Source: Nymphaea colorata (Eukaryota > Streptophyta > Magnoliopsida > Nymphaeales > Nymphaeaceae). Taken from it: a DNA stretch of 64,000 nucleotides. The DNA lies in contig NW_022204508.1 in assembly GCF_008831285.2 (NCBI RefSeq), positions 496,001-560,000 on the forward strand. Reading direction: 5' to 3'. Positions 1-11,196 of this stretch are shown here, piece by piece. The stretch's first letter is position 1. Each line of letters begins with the position of its first letter. Made by a program: the position numbers and the translations under genes. Under the pieces are notes generated by a model, which saw only the letters and a list, made by a program, of their open reading frames with translations, ran no database searches and was not told the DNA's origin.

Positions 1-2468
1 GCTCCGTAATTCACACAATGTTGGGCAGTCGCTGACCCCCAATTCTTCCAATGATTTAGTTCCTATCACTGTTGCCCTTGATGGGCAACTTAGCAGCCAT
101 ACTGTTCGCAGCTTCCCATAATTTGTGTCCGAATACCATGCAGGCCTATCTCCTGTATAACACCAAATTTCCAACCTCTCTATGCCATGTGGAGGTTTCA
201 AAGCCTCCAGCAAACCCTTCTGTTCAGAAGCACTACCAACTTTATCATCCTCTCGCACCTCGAAGTCAAATTTCACCTTAATTAGTTCATTCTTCTCCTT
301 AAGCTCTGCTTTCTGTGCATCAATTACTTTCACCCTTCCCCCACCCAAACCTTCTATTTACAATTCCCCCTTTAGCTTATTCAAGTCTTTTATTTCCTTA
401 ATATTGCATCCTCTTGTATCCCCCTTGTCATCGCATACCATAAACCTATGCAAGGTTCGTAAATTAGTAAGCTTCTCCAAGCCTTCAGCTACAAATCCCA
501 ATTCTCTGCATCTTTCAGGCAAAGATACCTCAAGTTGCACACTTCGCCTATTTCCTTGGGCAACTCTCCAATTCTGCTATTACTTAATGCAATGTTTGCA
601 GGTTACGGAGTCTGCCGATTGAACTGGGCAACCGTCTCACATGAGAATGGCTTTGATCCAAATATTTTAGAAGTGCAAGGTCTTCAATGGACTTTGGCAG
701 CTCATCGATCTGACATTCCCTCAATGACAACACTCTCGACTACTTGAAATTGGCTAAGTCTTTAGTATAAACCAAAGGCAACTCACTCATAATATTGTGC
801 ACAACTTATTTGCTGCTCTTCAGGCATTACGCTTTTGCACTTCTGCATTGTCGACACCAAGTAATGACAGATGGTGGGTGTGCTCAGTAGCAGAGGCATG
901 ACTATATTCCTTTCCACCTATATATAAGGCAAGGTCATGCAAAATGTCATGCAATTTGAGATCCTTATATTCAGTTTCTTCAATCATGAACCGATTTATC
1001 AAGTCACTAATCCATTGGTTAGCAGTCACTTCCACATCAATGGCTTTCTTTTGGTCAATCAATCCATGTGCCATCCATTGCATGACCAATCTATCCATTT
1101 TTATCTCATGATCCTTTGGATAAATGCAGCAATATACAAAACAAATCTTCAAATAATGTGCCAAGTCATCGTAGCTCAGCATGAGACCAGGAAGAACGCT
1201 ACCACATATTTCAGAGGATGATGATGTTGAGGAAGGCATCTTCCATTCCCAGATCTGACTCTTCTCATCGGTTTCCCAGTCGTCTTTCGTCTTCATTTTT
1301 GTACCCATTAAGGATCCTACCATCTGAACAACAAGTGGCAACCCATCACATTTCGCCACTATTTTCTCCCCAATACGTTTCAAATGGTGACTCTCTAATT
1401 CATGTTCTTGTTTCTTTGCCACACACAGAAACAAGCTCCAACTTTCATCGAAAGACATTTGTGGCAATTTATGAATTTTAGCACCAATCGCTTGGGAGAC
1501 TTCTACCTTTCTATTGGTGATCAAAATCTTGCTTTCCTTTGCACCTCCCAACAGGATGGCTGCTAAGTCTCCCCACCACCCATCTAATTCACATAGATCA
1601 TCTAAGATCAATAAGAACTTTCTCTTTGACAGCTTACTCTGTAATCGTGTGCACAAATCACACAAGGAAGTGTTACCCTTAAGTTCTCTGACCGATTCCT
1701 TGCATATCTTTTTCATCAAACCCATACGATTTGGCTTCTCTGAAACACAAACCCACCACCTGCGGTTCCCAAACTGTTCTTTGACTTCATTAAAAACCAT
1801 TTTTGCAAGAGTTGTTTTCCCAATCCCACCTTGACCTACAATGGATACAATAGAAACACCATCTTTTCCGAGCGCACTACTCTCATTGAAGCCATCAAAC
1901 AAGAGTTCTTTTACTTTCTCTTTATCATCTGCCCTACCCGTGGGTGGTTGTGCAGTACCTATGAGATGGGTTATCTCTCGAGAATTGTCATGTTCACCAC
2001 CAATAGGAACCTCACTCTTAACTTTTGGTGTTGTGTTGTGCAAATCCATCATTTTCTTATGTTGTTCCATTTCATTAAGCCTTTGGTTGATCTTTTTAAT
2101 TTCATTCCCAAGTTGGTAAGATTCAGATACATGTTCCTTAAAGCAAGGGCACAGAGTGGTCCAGGGCTTCCTTACCTTGTCCCTTTTGCAAAGTGCAATT
2201 GTGGTTTGGTATTGTTCGATGATGTCCTGGGCATCATTGAAAACATCCTTCAGCTCTCCCTCCAGATCTCTGTTGTGCTCATTGCTGAAAAAGGGCTTCT
2301 GATCTGTGACTTTGAGGGCCTTCTGAAAGCATCTGAACTTCTCCTAGAGCACCTCGAGATCATCTTTGGCATTCAAGATGAGATCCACCTTTTCTTCCAA
2401 CAAGCTGGCTACAGCCCCAACAGAATAGAAATAGGTGTTTGCACAAGGGTGTCGATTACTGTTGTCAT
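1..2468 (-). pseudogene. CNL-1: CC-NB-ARC-LRR resistance gene, disrupted, truncated by window edge
   Basis: CNL proteins are cytoplasmic immune receptors that detect pathogen effectors and switch between ADP- and ATP-bound NB-ARC states. Here the homologous ATG lies at 2468-2466 (reverse strand). The CC region (about 2468-2080) has a 1-bp deletion near 2430 relative to CNL-4 and an in-frame TAG at 2346-2344 where the other copies have CAG. From 2343 to 820 the frame stays open through the NB-ARC. The LRR part (819 to 1) is recognisable (for example LPKSIEDLALLKYLD-like text and the RTLHRFMVCDDKGD block near 420-480) but is split by several frameshifts and a stop. The gene runs off the left edge. 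It is closest in layout to RGA/RPP13-like CNLs. It is almost certainly a pseudogene unless an internal start is used. Confidence 0.85.
820..2070 (-). CDS. Open NB-ARC block of CNL-1 (416 codons from the first ATG)
   Basis: This is the longest undamaged NB-ARC reading frame in the window. Visible motifs, numbered from this ATG, are: P-loop GQGGIGKTT at 79-87; RNBS-A (RRWWVCVSE) at 103-111; kinase-2 LLILDDL at 153-159; RNBS-B ILITNR at 182-187; GLPL at 243-246; RNBS-D CFVYCCIYPKD at 310-320; and an MHD-equivalent LHD at 373-375 (Met to Leu). All core nucleotide-binding motifs are present, which contrasts with the stop codons upstream and the broken LRR downstream. Translation would need the ATG at 2070, which lacks the CC, or readthrough of the TAG at 2346-2344. 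It could make a CC-less NB-ARC protein or nothing. I treat it as a surviving fragment of the pseudogene. Confidence 0.55.
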   Translation of the reverse strand: MEQHKKMMDLHNTTPKVKSEVPIGGEHDNSREITHLIGTAQPPTGRADDKEKVKELLFDGFNESSALGKDGVSIVSIVGQGGIGKTTLAKMVFNEVKEQFGNRRWWVCVSEKPNRMGLMKKICKESVRELKGNTSLCDLCTRLQSKLSKRKFLLILDDLCELDGWWGDLAAILLGGAKESKILITNRKVEVSQAIGAKIHKLPQMSFDESWSLFLCVAKKQEHELESHHLKRIGEKIVAKCDGLPLVVQMVGSLMGTKMKTKDDWETDEKSQIWEWKMPSSTSSSSEICGSVLPGLMLSYDDLAHYLKICFVYCCIYPKDHEIKMDRLVMQWMAHGLIDQKKAIDVEVTANQWISDLINRFMIEETEYKDLKLHDILHDLALYIGGKEYSHASATEHTHHLSLLGVDNAEVQKRNA

Positions 2469-3350
2469 CTCCTCTGTTCTTTTTTTCTTGGTAGAAGAAA
2501 GAGCTAGCAGAGGAAGACAACTAGAAATCTGAAAATGGAAGGAGAGGAAGGCAAAGGAAGGCCAAACAAATTTAGGTCCACCACTGCTTAAATCTGAAAA
2601 TGGAAGGAGAAGGAAGACAAAGGAAGTGCTCTACAGGCTGGCAAGGTCCATGATTGGTGCTAAATAAATCCATAAAAATTCCTGAACCCCAAACTTCTAC
2701 ATCACCTACACTTCCTCTTTCTCACGTTTGTGGGATTTATAATTGTATTACGTAAAAAGTTTGGATGCATGATTTTTTTTTTCAAAATCCAAAATTTTGT
2801 TTAGCCCATCCAATTTTCGTGACCTGACCATTGACTAGAAGTACAACTTGTTCGTGCCGCGAGGGAATGCCATCAACCTTGCCAAACTCAAGGCTGGTCT
2901 ACTGTGAAGAGACAAAGATGATGATGTCCCCATGATGACCATTACAAAGTGTTTCATATTTAGACTTATGATCAGGATGTCTGGGGCTCATACTAATCCA
3001 GTTCAGCTGTTGTCGTTCAACAAGCTCTGTTTGACAGAACAATGAGCTCAGAACGGGATGTGAAAGGTCATTCTAACAATGACAACAGAGCATGATCAAG
3101 TGGAACTAGCCATGCAAGGTTGGCTCAGACCAATTACATAGCCAGGACTAGGTGTTGTTACTAGTCTTTTCAGCTATTTCCTTTCAAGTGTGCGTTCTTG
3201 ATTTCATGCATAGAAGGCTTCAGTTGAGGGTTTAAAATGAGTGACGCAAGAAGCAAGTCCAACAGTATCCCCAAAAGAAAAAAATTGTTCTTCCAATCAA
3301 ACTCTCATTTTCACACAGTGGTGAAATGTACAGTTCATTAAGTACCTCTG
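2469..3350 (-). promoter_or_regulatory. Promoter-proximal spacer and 5' leader of CNL-1
   Basis: This stretch is an inverted homologue of 30700-31660 and 62450-63405, which sit directly upstream of CNL-4 and CNL-5. Shared landmarks are the duplicated leader text ending in ccattttcagattt (two copies within ~70 bp), the ACGTGAG/CTCACGTT box, and the block around gactagtaacaacacctag. The order matches a CNL upstream region reading right to left. The repeated pyrimidine-plus-CAG leader text could also act as splice acceptors. Promoter function is inferred from position and conservation only; I see no decisive TATA box. Confidence 0.5.
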
Positions 3351-3353
3351 TGG

Positions 3354-3355
<2 letters not shown>

Positions 3356-3430
<75 letters not shown>
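3356..3430. repeat. (CT)n(TA)n compound microsatellite
   Basis: About 15 CT units run straight into about 22 TA units. It lies in the CNL-1 upstream spacer. Such tracts are slippage-prone and their length here may be approximate. Confidence 0.9.
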
Positions 3431-3438
<8 letters not shown>

Positions 3439-4599
3439 CTCTATATATGTATATATATAGATCTAGAGATATTAAAAAAACAGTAGATCTTGACCCCATC
3501 TGCAATCTGCTTGCCGACATATAATCACAGCAGTTGTAGAAATTGGAGCAAAAGAAGAGAGAAAAGCTTCAGCTTTGGATGCTTTCTGATAGGTGCATAA
3601 AAGGTCAGACTTTCAATCCCAGAAGTTTATCTTGATCCAATGAACGATGCTGGGAGGTAGGCTTTCCACCATTTATTAAGAAGGATTCATATGTACACGA
3701 CAGAAGTTTATCTTGATCAAATTTAGTGTTTTCTTCTACAAAAAAAGTACAAGTATCGGCAATTAAGAAAAATAAACATTATAGGCTAAGTGCACTCATG
3801 CAGCGGTATACAAGCTAATAGAATATGAATGGTATTAAGTTCAAGACAAAACAATTAATAAATGGAGTTCAAACCAGTGAAAATGCTGTCAATTACATAT
3901 TGTGGTTCATACGGATGTTGACAAATTCAATTTTTTTCTTTTCATTTTTGTCCACTTGTGTGTGGCTTAGCCTACCATCTTTAGATCCCTCGTATTTTAT
4001 TTTCCTCTTGAAATCCCAATCAAGGAATCAAGAACAAATTGATAGTGGTCCCTCCTTTTTTTTAGACAGTGATTCATTTTTTTTATGAAATTACAAATTT
4101 TGGTAAATACCAATAATTTCAAAAATATGTCATAGTGTTATAGGAGAAATTATGGCCGTGGTGAGAATATAATGTCCATGATGGGTATTATATGAAAATG
4201 TAAATCAAATTCTTGAGAGATCGGTGAGTCCTTATGGTCACTTATTCATTTAATATGTAGTTTATAGCCAGAATATTTCTTCTTTCAATAGAACCTGATT
4301 AGTTAAATTTAAATTTGATTCCACAAGGTATAGTAGCTAAATTGCATTTGAAGTCTGTTTGTAATAATCCTATACAAAATTGATCATTTGCAATTCATTC
4401 TGTCCCCACATATAGAGAAAACCCCAAGCGGCATAGCATCGTTGCCTGGACTGACAAGACAATGAAAGTTCACTGTTAGTTCATTTATTATGGGTGCTAC
4501 TGCTAGGGACTGAAAAAGATTGATGGATGACACTTTAGTTGACATGTACTCTGCTCTCCACCCAGAACCGGGTTAGAGGAAAAAAGGAAGGAGCTTCAG

Positions 4600-4960
4600 C
4601 CTCCTCAGGGCATTCATATAAACTAAAGCAAAAAATACAGTTGTGAGATGAATTTAATCCAAACCATCAATCAGTAAAGAAAACACGGTGACAAGAGCGT
4701 CATTTTCATCAGGATAGACCAAGGGTATTCATATAAAATAAACCAAAAAAAAGTAGTTGTGATATATATTTAATCCATAATATCTACCAGTAAAAGAGAC
4801 AAAGTGACGAGAACATCATTTTCTTTACGATGGACAAAGGGTATTCATACAAACTAAAAGCAAAAAAAAAAAAAAAAAAAAAGGAAGACAGTTATGAAAT
4901 GAATTTAATCCAAAGCATCCAGCAGTCAGAAAGACAGTGATAAGAGAATAATTTTAATTA
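4600..4960. repeat. Minisatellite, about 115-130 bp unit, three copies
   Basis: Three successive units each contain tattcatacaaact followed by a tract of A, then tttaatccaaa, then a cagtaaaa/gacaaagtgac core. The tttaatcca marker recurs near 4651, 4768 and 4902. These are reverse-complement relatives of the repeats at 28090-30170 and of a single unit at about 40320-40390. Confidence 0.7.
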
Positions 4961-5085
4961 CAACAGACCCAGAAGAATGGCTGCAAGGTGCATGACAATG
5001 ACACTGGACTGCTTAATTGGATGCCGGTTTTAAGCACTAAAAGACTGCACTGCTCATTCATTGAAGAAGAAGCCCCTTTGACCCT

Positions 5086-5125
<40 letters not shown>

Positions 5126-5131
5126 TGTGTG
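5086..5131. repeat. (CT)n(GT)n microsatellite
   Basis: About 11 CT units are followed by about 11 GT units. The reverse complement form, CA followed by GA, occurs at 28036-28078 in the inverted spacer copy, so the tract predates the duplication. Confidence 0.9.
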
Positions 5132-5959
5132 TTTTCATTCCATATGGTGACTTCAACTGATTTGGTGACATAGCTTCCTTTTATTGCTGGAACATTGCCT
5201 AATTTCCATCTTTTGCCTGTCTGTGCAATTTATGGAGCAAGTTTGCTTAGCTTAACAACAAATGCATGGCGTGAAGCAGCAACCACAGTACTTTATATCT
5301 ATTTCTTCAAACTTCCATCTGGCATTCCCTAATTCGTTTTCTTCTACTTTACTTCATATGTGTCAATGCATGCACGCATGCATCTGTTTATGTGTGTGTG
5401 AGAGAAAGAGAGATTGAAAAAGAGACAGAGTCAGAGTGAGAGAAAAAAAGGAAACAGTTGAGTGACCAAAAAGGAGTCCACCCATGAGGAATGAGATTCC
5501 TTCACCAAAGAAATATTGTCTCAGAGACCCTAACCACCTAAACTTTTCATGTTGACATGACACCCCTAAACTTTTTCCCCTCTCTATGTATCTTAAACTT
5601 CTTCTATATTCAACATTAATGGCACAACAAGGTTTAAATACCAAGTCAATAATAGATGGTAGAATTTCACTTTCTATTTCTAGCTGAAAATAAGTCCTTC
5701 ACCTCATTCCCCACACTAATTTTGAAGTTCTTGACGTTTGAAATATACTGTTGTGCATCATCTTCATTCCTACGTTCAGTTAGCTGGTACCACAATTTTT
5801 TTTAAGCAGAAAGCACTCTCTTGCTTGGGAGTCAAGAGCAAACATTTCTTTAGGAGTACAAACGTTATTACACATTACTGTTAGTTGGTTGAATCAGTTC
5901 ATGTGATTGAACCACATTCCCATTGTGTTCCCAACTTATACATGTTGTGCCACTTTATT

Positions 5960-5960
<1 letters not shown>

Positions 5961-5984
<24 letters not shown>
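5961..5984. repeat. (CA)n microsatellite
   Basis: About 12 CA units. At the corresponding place in the inverted copy the tract is a long TA array with a short GT end (26664-26800). Confidence 0.85.
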
Positions 5985-5990
<6 letters not shown>

Positions 5991-6759
5991 TATGTATAAA
6001 TATAAAATATGAGAAATAGTAACTAGCATTTGGGTCAAATGGCTGCCCATCCATTAGCAATGACTTTCTTGACCAAGAGTAGTACACCTAATTAAAGGTA
6101 CAACATACAATTCTTGATTGATATTCAAATTTGGTCATTCGGAATAAGGGGACAGACACATTTTTAGCTCTTCAGGACTCATATCACTGCACACCAGCTT
6201 AACAACAGTTAATTTCCCATGTGCCACATGCCCAATTCTACCTGCAAAATTGGAAAAAGTGGTCACTCGGTTTGTGTGAAAATTGGAAAAAGTGATCACT
6301 CGGTTTGTGTGCATGCCTCAGGTGGGAACATTAAAAATTCTTTTACAATTATGAACAAAGTAAATAAGCACCTTTTTCACCCAAAGTAAATCTTCCCTCC
6401 TATATTTTCTCTTTTTTAACTTGGGTATCTTTCTTACTGCAAATACGTGAAAAGATAAAAGATTTACCTGAAGAAGAGAAAGGAACTGCAACTAAACAGA
6501 AAGATGCAGATCTGAAACGGGTGCAGTTGGTACACCCTTTTGACTTCAGGGAGGGTGCATGCACTGCCATTCAAGGACCTGTGGTTATAGCCTCTACTGG
6601 GGTTCAGGCAAGGTAAACACCGTGGCTGTTAGGGGTATCAATCATTTTTAATAGTCACAATTAATGCCGTGGCTGTTGCATAGAACAAACAAAGCAGATT
6701 TTTGCTTTAGCCAGGGATGATGACCAACCTGTTCCATTCACGTAAATGACCATGGCCGT

Positions 6760-7187
6760 TGTGTAAACGCACAAGCTGCAGACCGATACAGCTGCTCACC
6801 GGATGAAGGAAATTGTGAAGATCATGCCAGCTCAACGAATGAAGAAAATCATGAAGATCATGACAAATCAAACACAAAGGCAACTATACCCGTTAGATTT
6901 GGAGTGATAAATCAAGGAAGAACACCTCACGAGGCAGGGAATCTAGGCAAGAAAAGTGTCAATGTATCCTCATCAAAGGAGAAAGAAATGATTATAGAAA
7001 CTAGAAATTTAAGGAAGGATTGTTTGAATTTTAAACAAATCTGTAACAATCCCTCCAAGAAACATGCATAAATTATCTCATCAAGGGAACCTCATATCCA
7101 TCATTTTTCTTGGTGTGAGAGACAGTGGACGTAGGATTCTTTTTAATCCGAACCACTTAAAATTTTAGTCTTGAATTTTTCCTTTCA
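6760..7187 (+). repeat. Copia-1 5' LTR
   Basis: It begins TGTGTAAACGCACAAG and ends in ...TTTCA immediately before the primer-binding site. It aligns along its whole length with 10476-10899 with scattered substitutions and small indels. Confidence 0.82.
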
Positions 7188-7199
7188 TGGTATCAGAGC
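7188..7199 (+). other. Copia-1 primer-binding site
   Basis: TGGTATCAGAGC directly follows the 5' LTR. It is the usual initiator-Met tRNA primer site of plant copia elements, and Copia-2 has the same site at 54695. Confidence 0.88.
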
Positions 7200-7228
7200 A
7201 TAGTTCCGTGAGGATTAAAAATTTCTCC

Positions 7229-8458
7229 ATGGCTTCCGGTGCATCCTCTTCGTCCTTCATGGCAGCTAAGTATCCATATCCTTCAACGGTTAATGTTGCA
7301 AATTTTATCTCTTTCAAAATCTCTGACAAGAATTACTTGCTTTGGAAAACCCAAATGCTTGGGCTGATTGGAAGCCAAGACATCATAGGTTTTATTGATG
7401 GACAAATCTCCAAACCGACCTCTACCATTGAAATTGTTGAAAATGGTGAGGCCCGTTCTGTCCCAAATCCAGAATTCTTTGCCTGGAAAAAATCAGACCG
7501 ACTTCTTAGAGGGTGGATCACTGGATCACTCTCAGAAGAAGTGCTAGGTCTTGTGGTTGGACTCCAAAGCTCTGCTGAAGTCTGGAATGCTCTTATAATG
7601 GTCTTTGCTAGAGAATCAAAAGACTGAGAATTTCTGTTGAACAGAAAATTGCAGACTTTTCAAAAGCAAGATAAAACTGTTACTGAGTATATAACAGGTT
7701 TCAAAACCATATGTGATGAGTTGTTAGCCATTCGGAAACCTCTGTCGGATCAAGACAAAGTTTGTTGGCTCATAAATGGGCTTGGATCAGGTTATGAATT
7801 GTTTACGACGTCGATACTTCGACCTCCTATTCCTGCATATATTGATGTTGTTTCACTGCTTGAAAGCCACGACAACGTGAAAAACCTCCATGGGTTCCAA
7901 CTCAATCCTAATGCTGTGTTCATAAGCCAGCAAGTTCAAGTTCAACCCTCTTACTCTCACAATTAAAGAGGATGTGATCACTGTAACAGAAAAAATAGTA
8001 ACTCTCGCTTCAACTCGCGAGGACGTGGACTTCCACCCGCTTCTCAATCTCGTCCCACCAACACTCCAGCCAATGTCGGACGAAATACCACTCAATCTTC
8101 AGTCAAAGAAATGTGTCAAATTTGCGGCTTGAGTAATCACATGGCATTCAAATGCTACCACAGATTCAATCAGGCGTATCAGCCCAAAGATCTTCCAAAA
8201 ATTTTTTCCACTGTTCAAGTTGCCGATCCTAATAATGCAGACTGGTATCCGGACACTGGCACAACTTCTCATGTTACAGATGATCCAGGTAAACTGAAAC
8301 ATCTCATTAAATACCATGAAACTGATTCAGTTATGGTTGGAAACGGGAGCATTTATCGATAACTGATATTTGCTCTACTAATATTGATCTTGAAAATACA
8401 ACTCTCCCTCTTGATAATGTGTTGGTTGTTCCTGCGAATTCGGAAGATCTATAAAAAT
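7229..8458 (+). pseudogene. Copia-1 gag and protease, broken
   Basis: From the ATG at 7229 the frame encodes a copia gag: a variable N terminus rich in Ser, then FKISDKNYLLWKTQ, then a UBN2-type helical region. A TGA at 7625 and a TAA at 7964 interrupt it without changing frame. A CCHC zinc knuckle (CQICGLSNHMAFKC, CX2CX4HX4C) follows at about 8114-8155. The protease active site is DTGTTSH at about 8251-8271. A frameshift just before the TAA at 8360 is followed by LPLDNVLVVP in another frame, the usual segment between protease and integrase. Non-functional. Confidence 0.82.
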
Positions 8459-10472
8459 TTTTCAAACTGATGAAAGTGGTGAATTTAGGAGCACTGTTTT
8501 TCTCTCTTATTTAAGAGAATATGGAATCAAACATCTCAAGGCTTGCCCAAAAACTCCTGAACAGAATGGTTGGTGAAGCAGAAACACAGGTCAGTTATTG
8601 AACTTGGATTAACTTTACCATTTCATAGTAATTTACCAACCTGCTCTCACCGAAGCGAACCTCCGTGATCTTGCGAGACATCACAATAGTAAACCAGAAC
8701 CTCCCTTTCTTGCTTCTTCTCTACAACCACCAGTCATGCCTCCCTTACCTTTATCACCACCAGAGTCACCAGCTTTTCGCTCACCATCACTGCTTAGCTC
8801 GCTAGCTCCTCACTCATCATCACCGCCTAGCTCACCCTCTCCAATCTCATCTAATGCCTTACCTAATACCTCTACTAGACTATCTCATCCTATGGTCATG
8901 CATTCTCAAAATGGTATTGTTAAACCCAATCCCAAATTCATATTAACTACCCATGCTCCCACCCAACCAAGACATTTTTCATTGCTGTTAAAAATCCCGG
9001 TTGGAGGCAAGCTATGGAGGATGAAATGGCAGCATTGATTGCAAATGACACATGGACCTTGGTACGTCGCGATCCCTCCATGCATATTATTGGCAGCCAA
9101 TGGGTTTACAAAACCAATTTGAATAGTGATGGCCACATTGATAGACTTAAGGCAAGGCTGGTAGCACGGGTTTATACTCAAGTTGAAGGCATGGATTTCC
9201 TTGAAACCTTTTCACCAGTGACTATTCGGATCGTTCTATCTGTTGCTCTTATGAATAGCTGGCCACTTAAATAATTTTATGTCAAAAATGCATTCTTGAA
9301 TGGCTGTTTGACTGAAACTGTATTCATTGAGCAGCCTCCATGTTTCAAAGATGATCGATTTCCACACCTCGTTTGCAAATTGTGCTATATGGCCTCAAAC
9401 AGGCCCCTCAAGCTTGGTATGATCGGTTTGCTCAATTCTTATTTTCTCACAATTCTCAAGCCAGCTCTCCAGATCCATCGTTATTTGTTCAACTCCAACA
9501 GTCGACTGTAACTATACTTCTATTATATGTGGATGATATCATTCTCACTGGTCGCAGTCCTACTTTTCTTGCATCCTTTCAAAAGGAAGTATCACGTACA
9601 TTTCTATGAATGATATTGGGGACTTACATTATTTCTTAGGCATTCAAGTTCAACGCACTGCTTCTGACTATTCCTCAACCAGCAACGCTATGCTATGGAA
9701 ATTGTAGAATGCGCTCAGATGCAATCGTGCAGATCAACTGTTACCCCAATGGTTACTAATGTTTCTAAAAACAACACTACAGAAGAAGAAGCATATCCCA
9801 ATGCTACATTGTATCGCAGTCTTGTTGGCGCTCTGCAATATCCTATGTTTACACGGCCAGACAACACTTATGCTATTAATTATGTGTCACAGTTTATGCA
9901 CGTTCCCTCCCTGCGACATTTCTAGTTGCTGAAACGCATTCTTCGCTATATTCACGGTACTATCTCTCTTGGGATGCAATTCTTGAAGCCCAGCAAATGA
10001 TCAGTTCGAGCTTATTCTAATGCAGATTGGGTCGTCGCTCTACCAAAGGCTACTGCACCTTTTTGGGCTCCAATTGTATTTCCTGGGCATCTAAAATACA
10101 ACAAAGTGTTGCGCGATCTTCTTGTGAAGTAGAATATCATGCTCTTCCAATGGCAGCAGCAGAACTAACTTGGATCATGTTCATTCTTAGAGATCTTGGA
10201 GTGTTTCTCTCTCAACCTCCCTTGCTGTTATGTGACAATCTTTCTACTTTGCAATCCACCATCAAAATGGCCCATCACTCCCAGATGAAGCACATTGAGC
10301 TTGATTTTCATTTTGTGCGGGAAAAAGTGGCTCTTGGATCGTTAGTTACTCAATTTATTTCGTCCGCTCATCAGCTTGCTGATATGTTTACAAAGCCATT
10401 GCCCCATCATCGATTGACAACATTGGGTCACCATCTCGGACTTCGCTACAGTCTACGCTCGAGATTGAAGGG
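8440..10472 (+). pseudogene. Copia-1 integrase remnant, reverse transcriptase and RNase H, broken
   Basis: Only the second half of the integrase core is visible, TDESGEF and then TPEQNG (8460-8570). The HHCC zinc finger and first catalytic Asp are deleted. A Pro/Ser-rich linker (8736-8900) precedes RT text: [23 protein letters not shown], then LYGLKQAPQAWYDRF and YVDDIILTG near 9525-9555. Stops and frame changes lie near 9272, 9512, 9607 and 9923. The RNase H part (10027-10472) reads STKGYC, RSSCEVEYHA, LLCDN and ADMFTKPLP, and is the best-preserved portion. Non-functional relic. Confidence 0.82.
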
Positions 10473-10475
10473 GGA

Positions 10476-10899
10476 TGTTAACACACAAGCTGCAGACCGT
10501 TATAGCTCCTCACCTGATGAAGGAAATCGTGAAGATCATGGCAGCTCAAAGAATGAAGAAAATCATGAAGATCATGACAAATCAAACAAAAAGGCAACTA
10601 TACCCCTTAGATTTGGAGTGATAAATCAAGGAAGAAGACCTCACGAGGCAGGGAATCTAGGCAAGAAAAGTGGCAACGTATCCTCATCAAAGGAGAAAGA
10701 AATGACTATAGAAACTAGAAATTTAAGGAAGGATTGTTTGAATTTTAAACAAATCTGTAACAATCCCTCCAAGAAACGTATAAATTCTCTCATCAAGGGA
10801 ACCTCATATCCATCGTTTTTGTTGGTGTGAAAGACAGTGGACGTAGGATTCTTTTTAATCCGAACCACTTAAAATTTTAGCCTTGCATTTTTCCTTTCA
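10476..10899 (+). repeat. Copia-1 3' LTR
   Basis: It starts TGTTAACACACAAGC after a purine tract and ends ...CCTTTCA. The following bases do not duplicate the five bases before the 5' LTR, so the insertion footprint has decayed or been altered. Confidence 0.82.
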
Positions 10900-11196
10900 C
10901 GTTGTGCCCGTTGTATAAATATAAACTACAAATTTTATTTGGAACATAAAAGTTGCTACAATCTTTTTTGCATAATTATCTTGATAATATTTGATACATT
11001 ATAGAATATGAAAAATCTATATTGACACCACCAACAGCAGATGCCGAAATCATGCTCCCTCTTTCGCTGGATTCACACCAAACGTGAACCTAAGCTGACC
11101 AAAACCGTCTCCTTCTTGTTTTGCATGGTTCACAATCTAATCCTTTGCTAGGTTCCGACATGTGGACAGCCTTCACAAGAGAAAACAGATCGCATG

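Larger units (their letters stand above)
4130..6635 (-). repeat. CNL intergenic spacer, inverted copy of 26040-30640
   Basis: Read on the reverse strand, this block matches the right-hand spacer in order: 6500-6635 with 26040-26180, 5340-5700 with 27420-27830, 5000-5080 with 28080-28140, and 4250-4440 with 30340-30450. The right arm is longer because of extra minisatellite copies and unique sequence. Open frames inside (for example 5363-5644) are low complexity and I see no gene. Together with CNL-1 and CNL-2 this forms the left arm of a large inverted duplication. Confidence 0.75.
6760..10899 (+). mobile_element. Copia-1: degenerate Ty1/copia LTR retrotransposon
   Basis: Two similar ~425-bp LTRs flank a gag-protease-(integrase remnant)-RT-RNase H region in Ty1/copia order. 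A primer-binding site complementary to initiator-Met tRNA follows the 5' LTR, and a purine tract (gaaggggga) precedes the 3' LTR. The coding region has at least six stops or frameshifts and most of the integrase is missing. The element is immobile by itself. I find no clean 5-bp target duplication. The surrounding block 6636-10995 is absent from the homologous site at 26040, so element plus ~220 bp of flanks are extra relative to that copy. The gag text resembles the RE1/Retrofit-type copia group. Confidence 0.88.

Noticed and set aside
1831-2532. 233-codon forward frame
   Set aside because: Antisense shadow of the CNL-1 CC/NB-ARC region.
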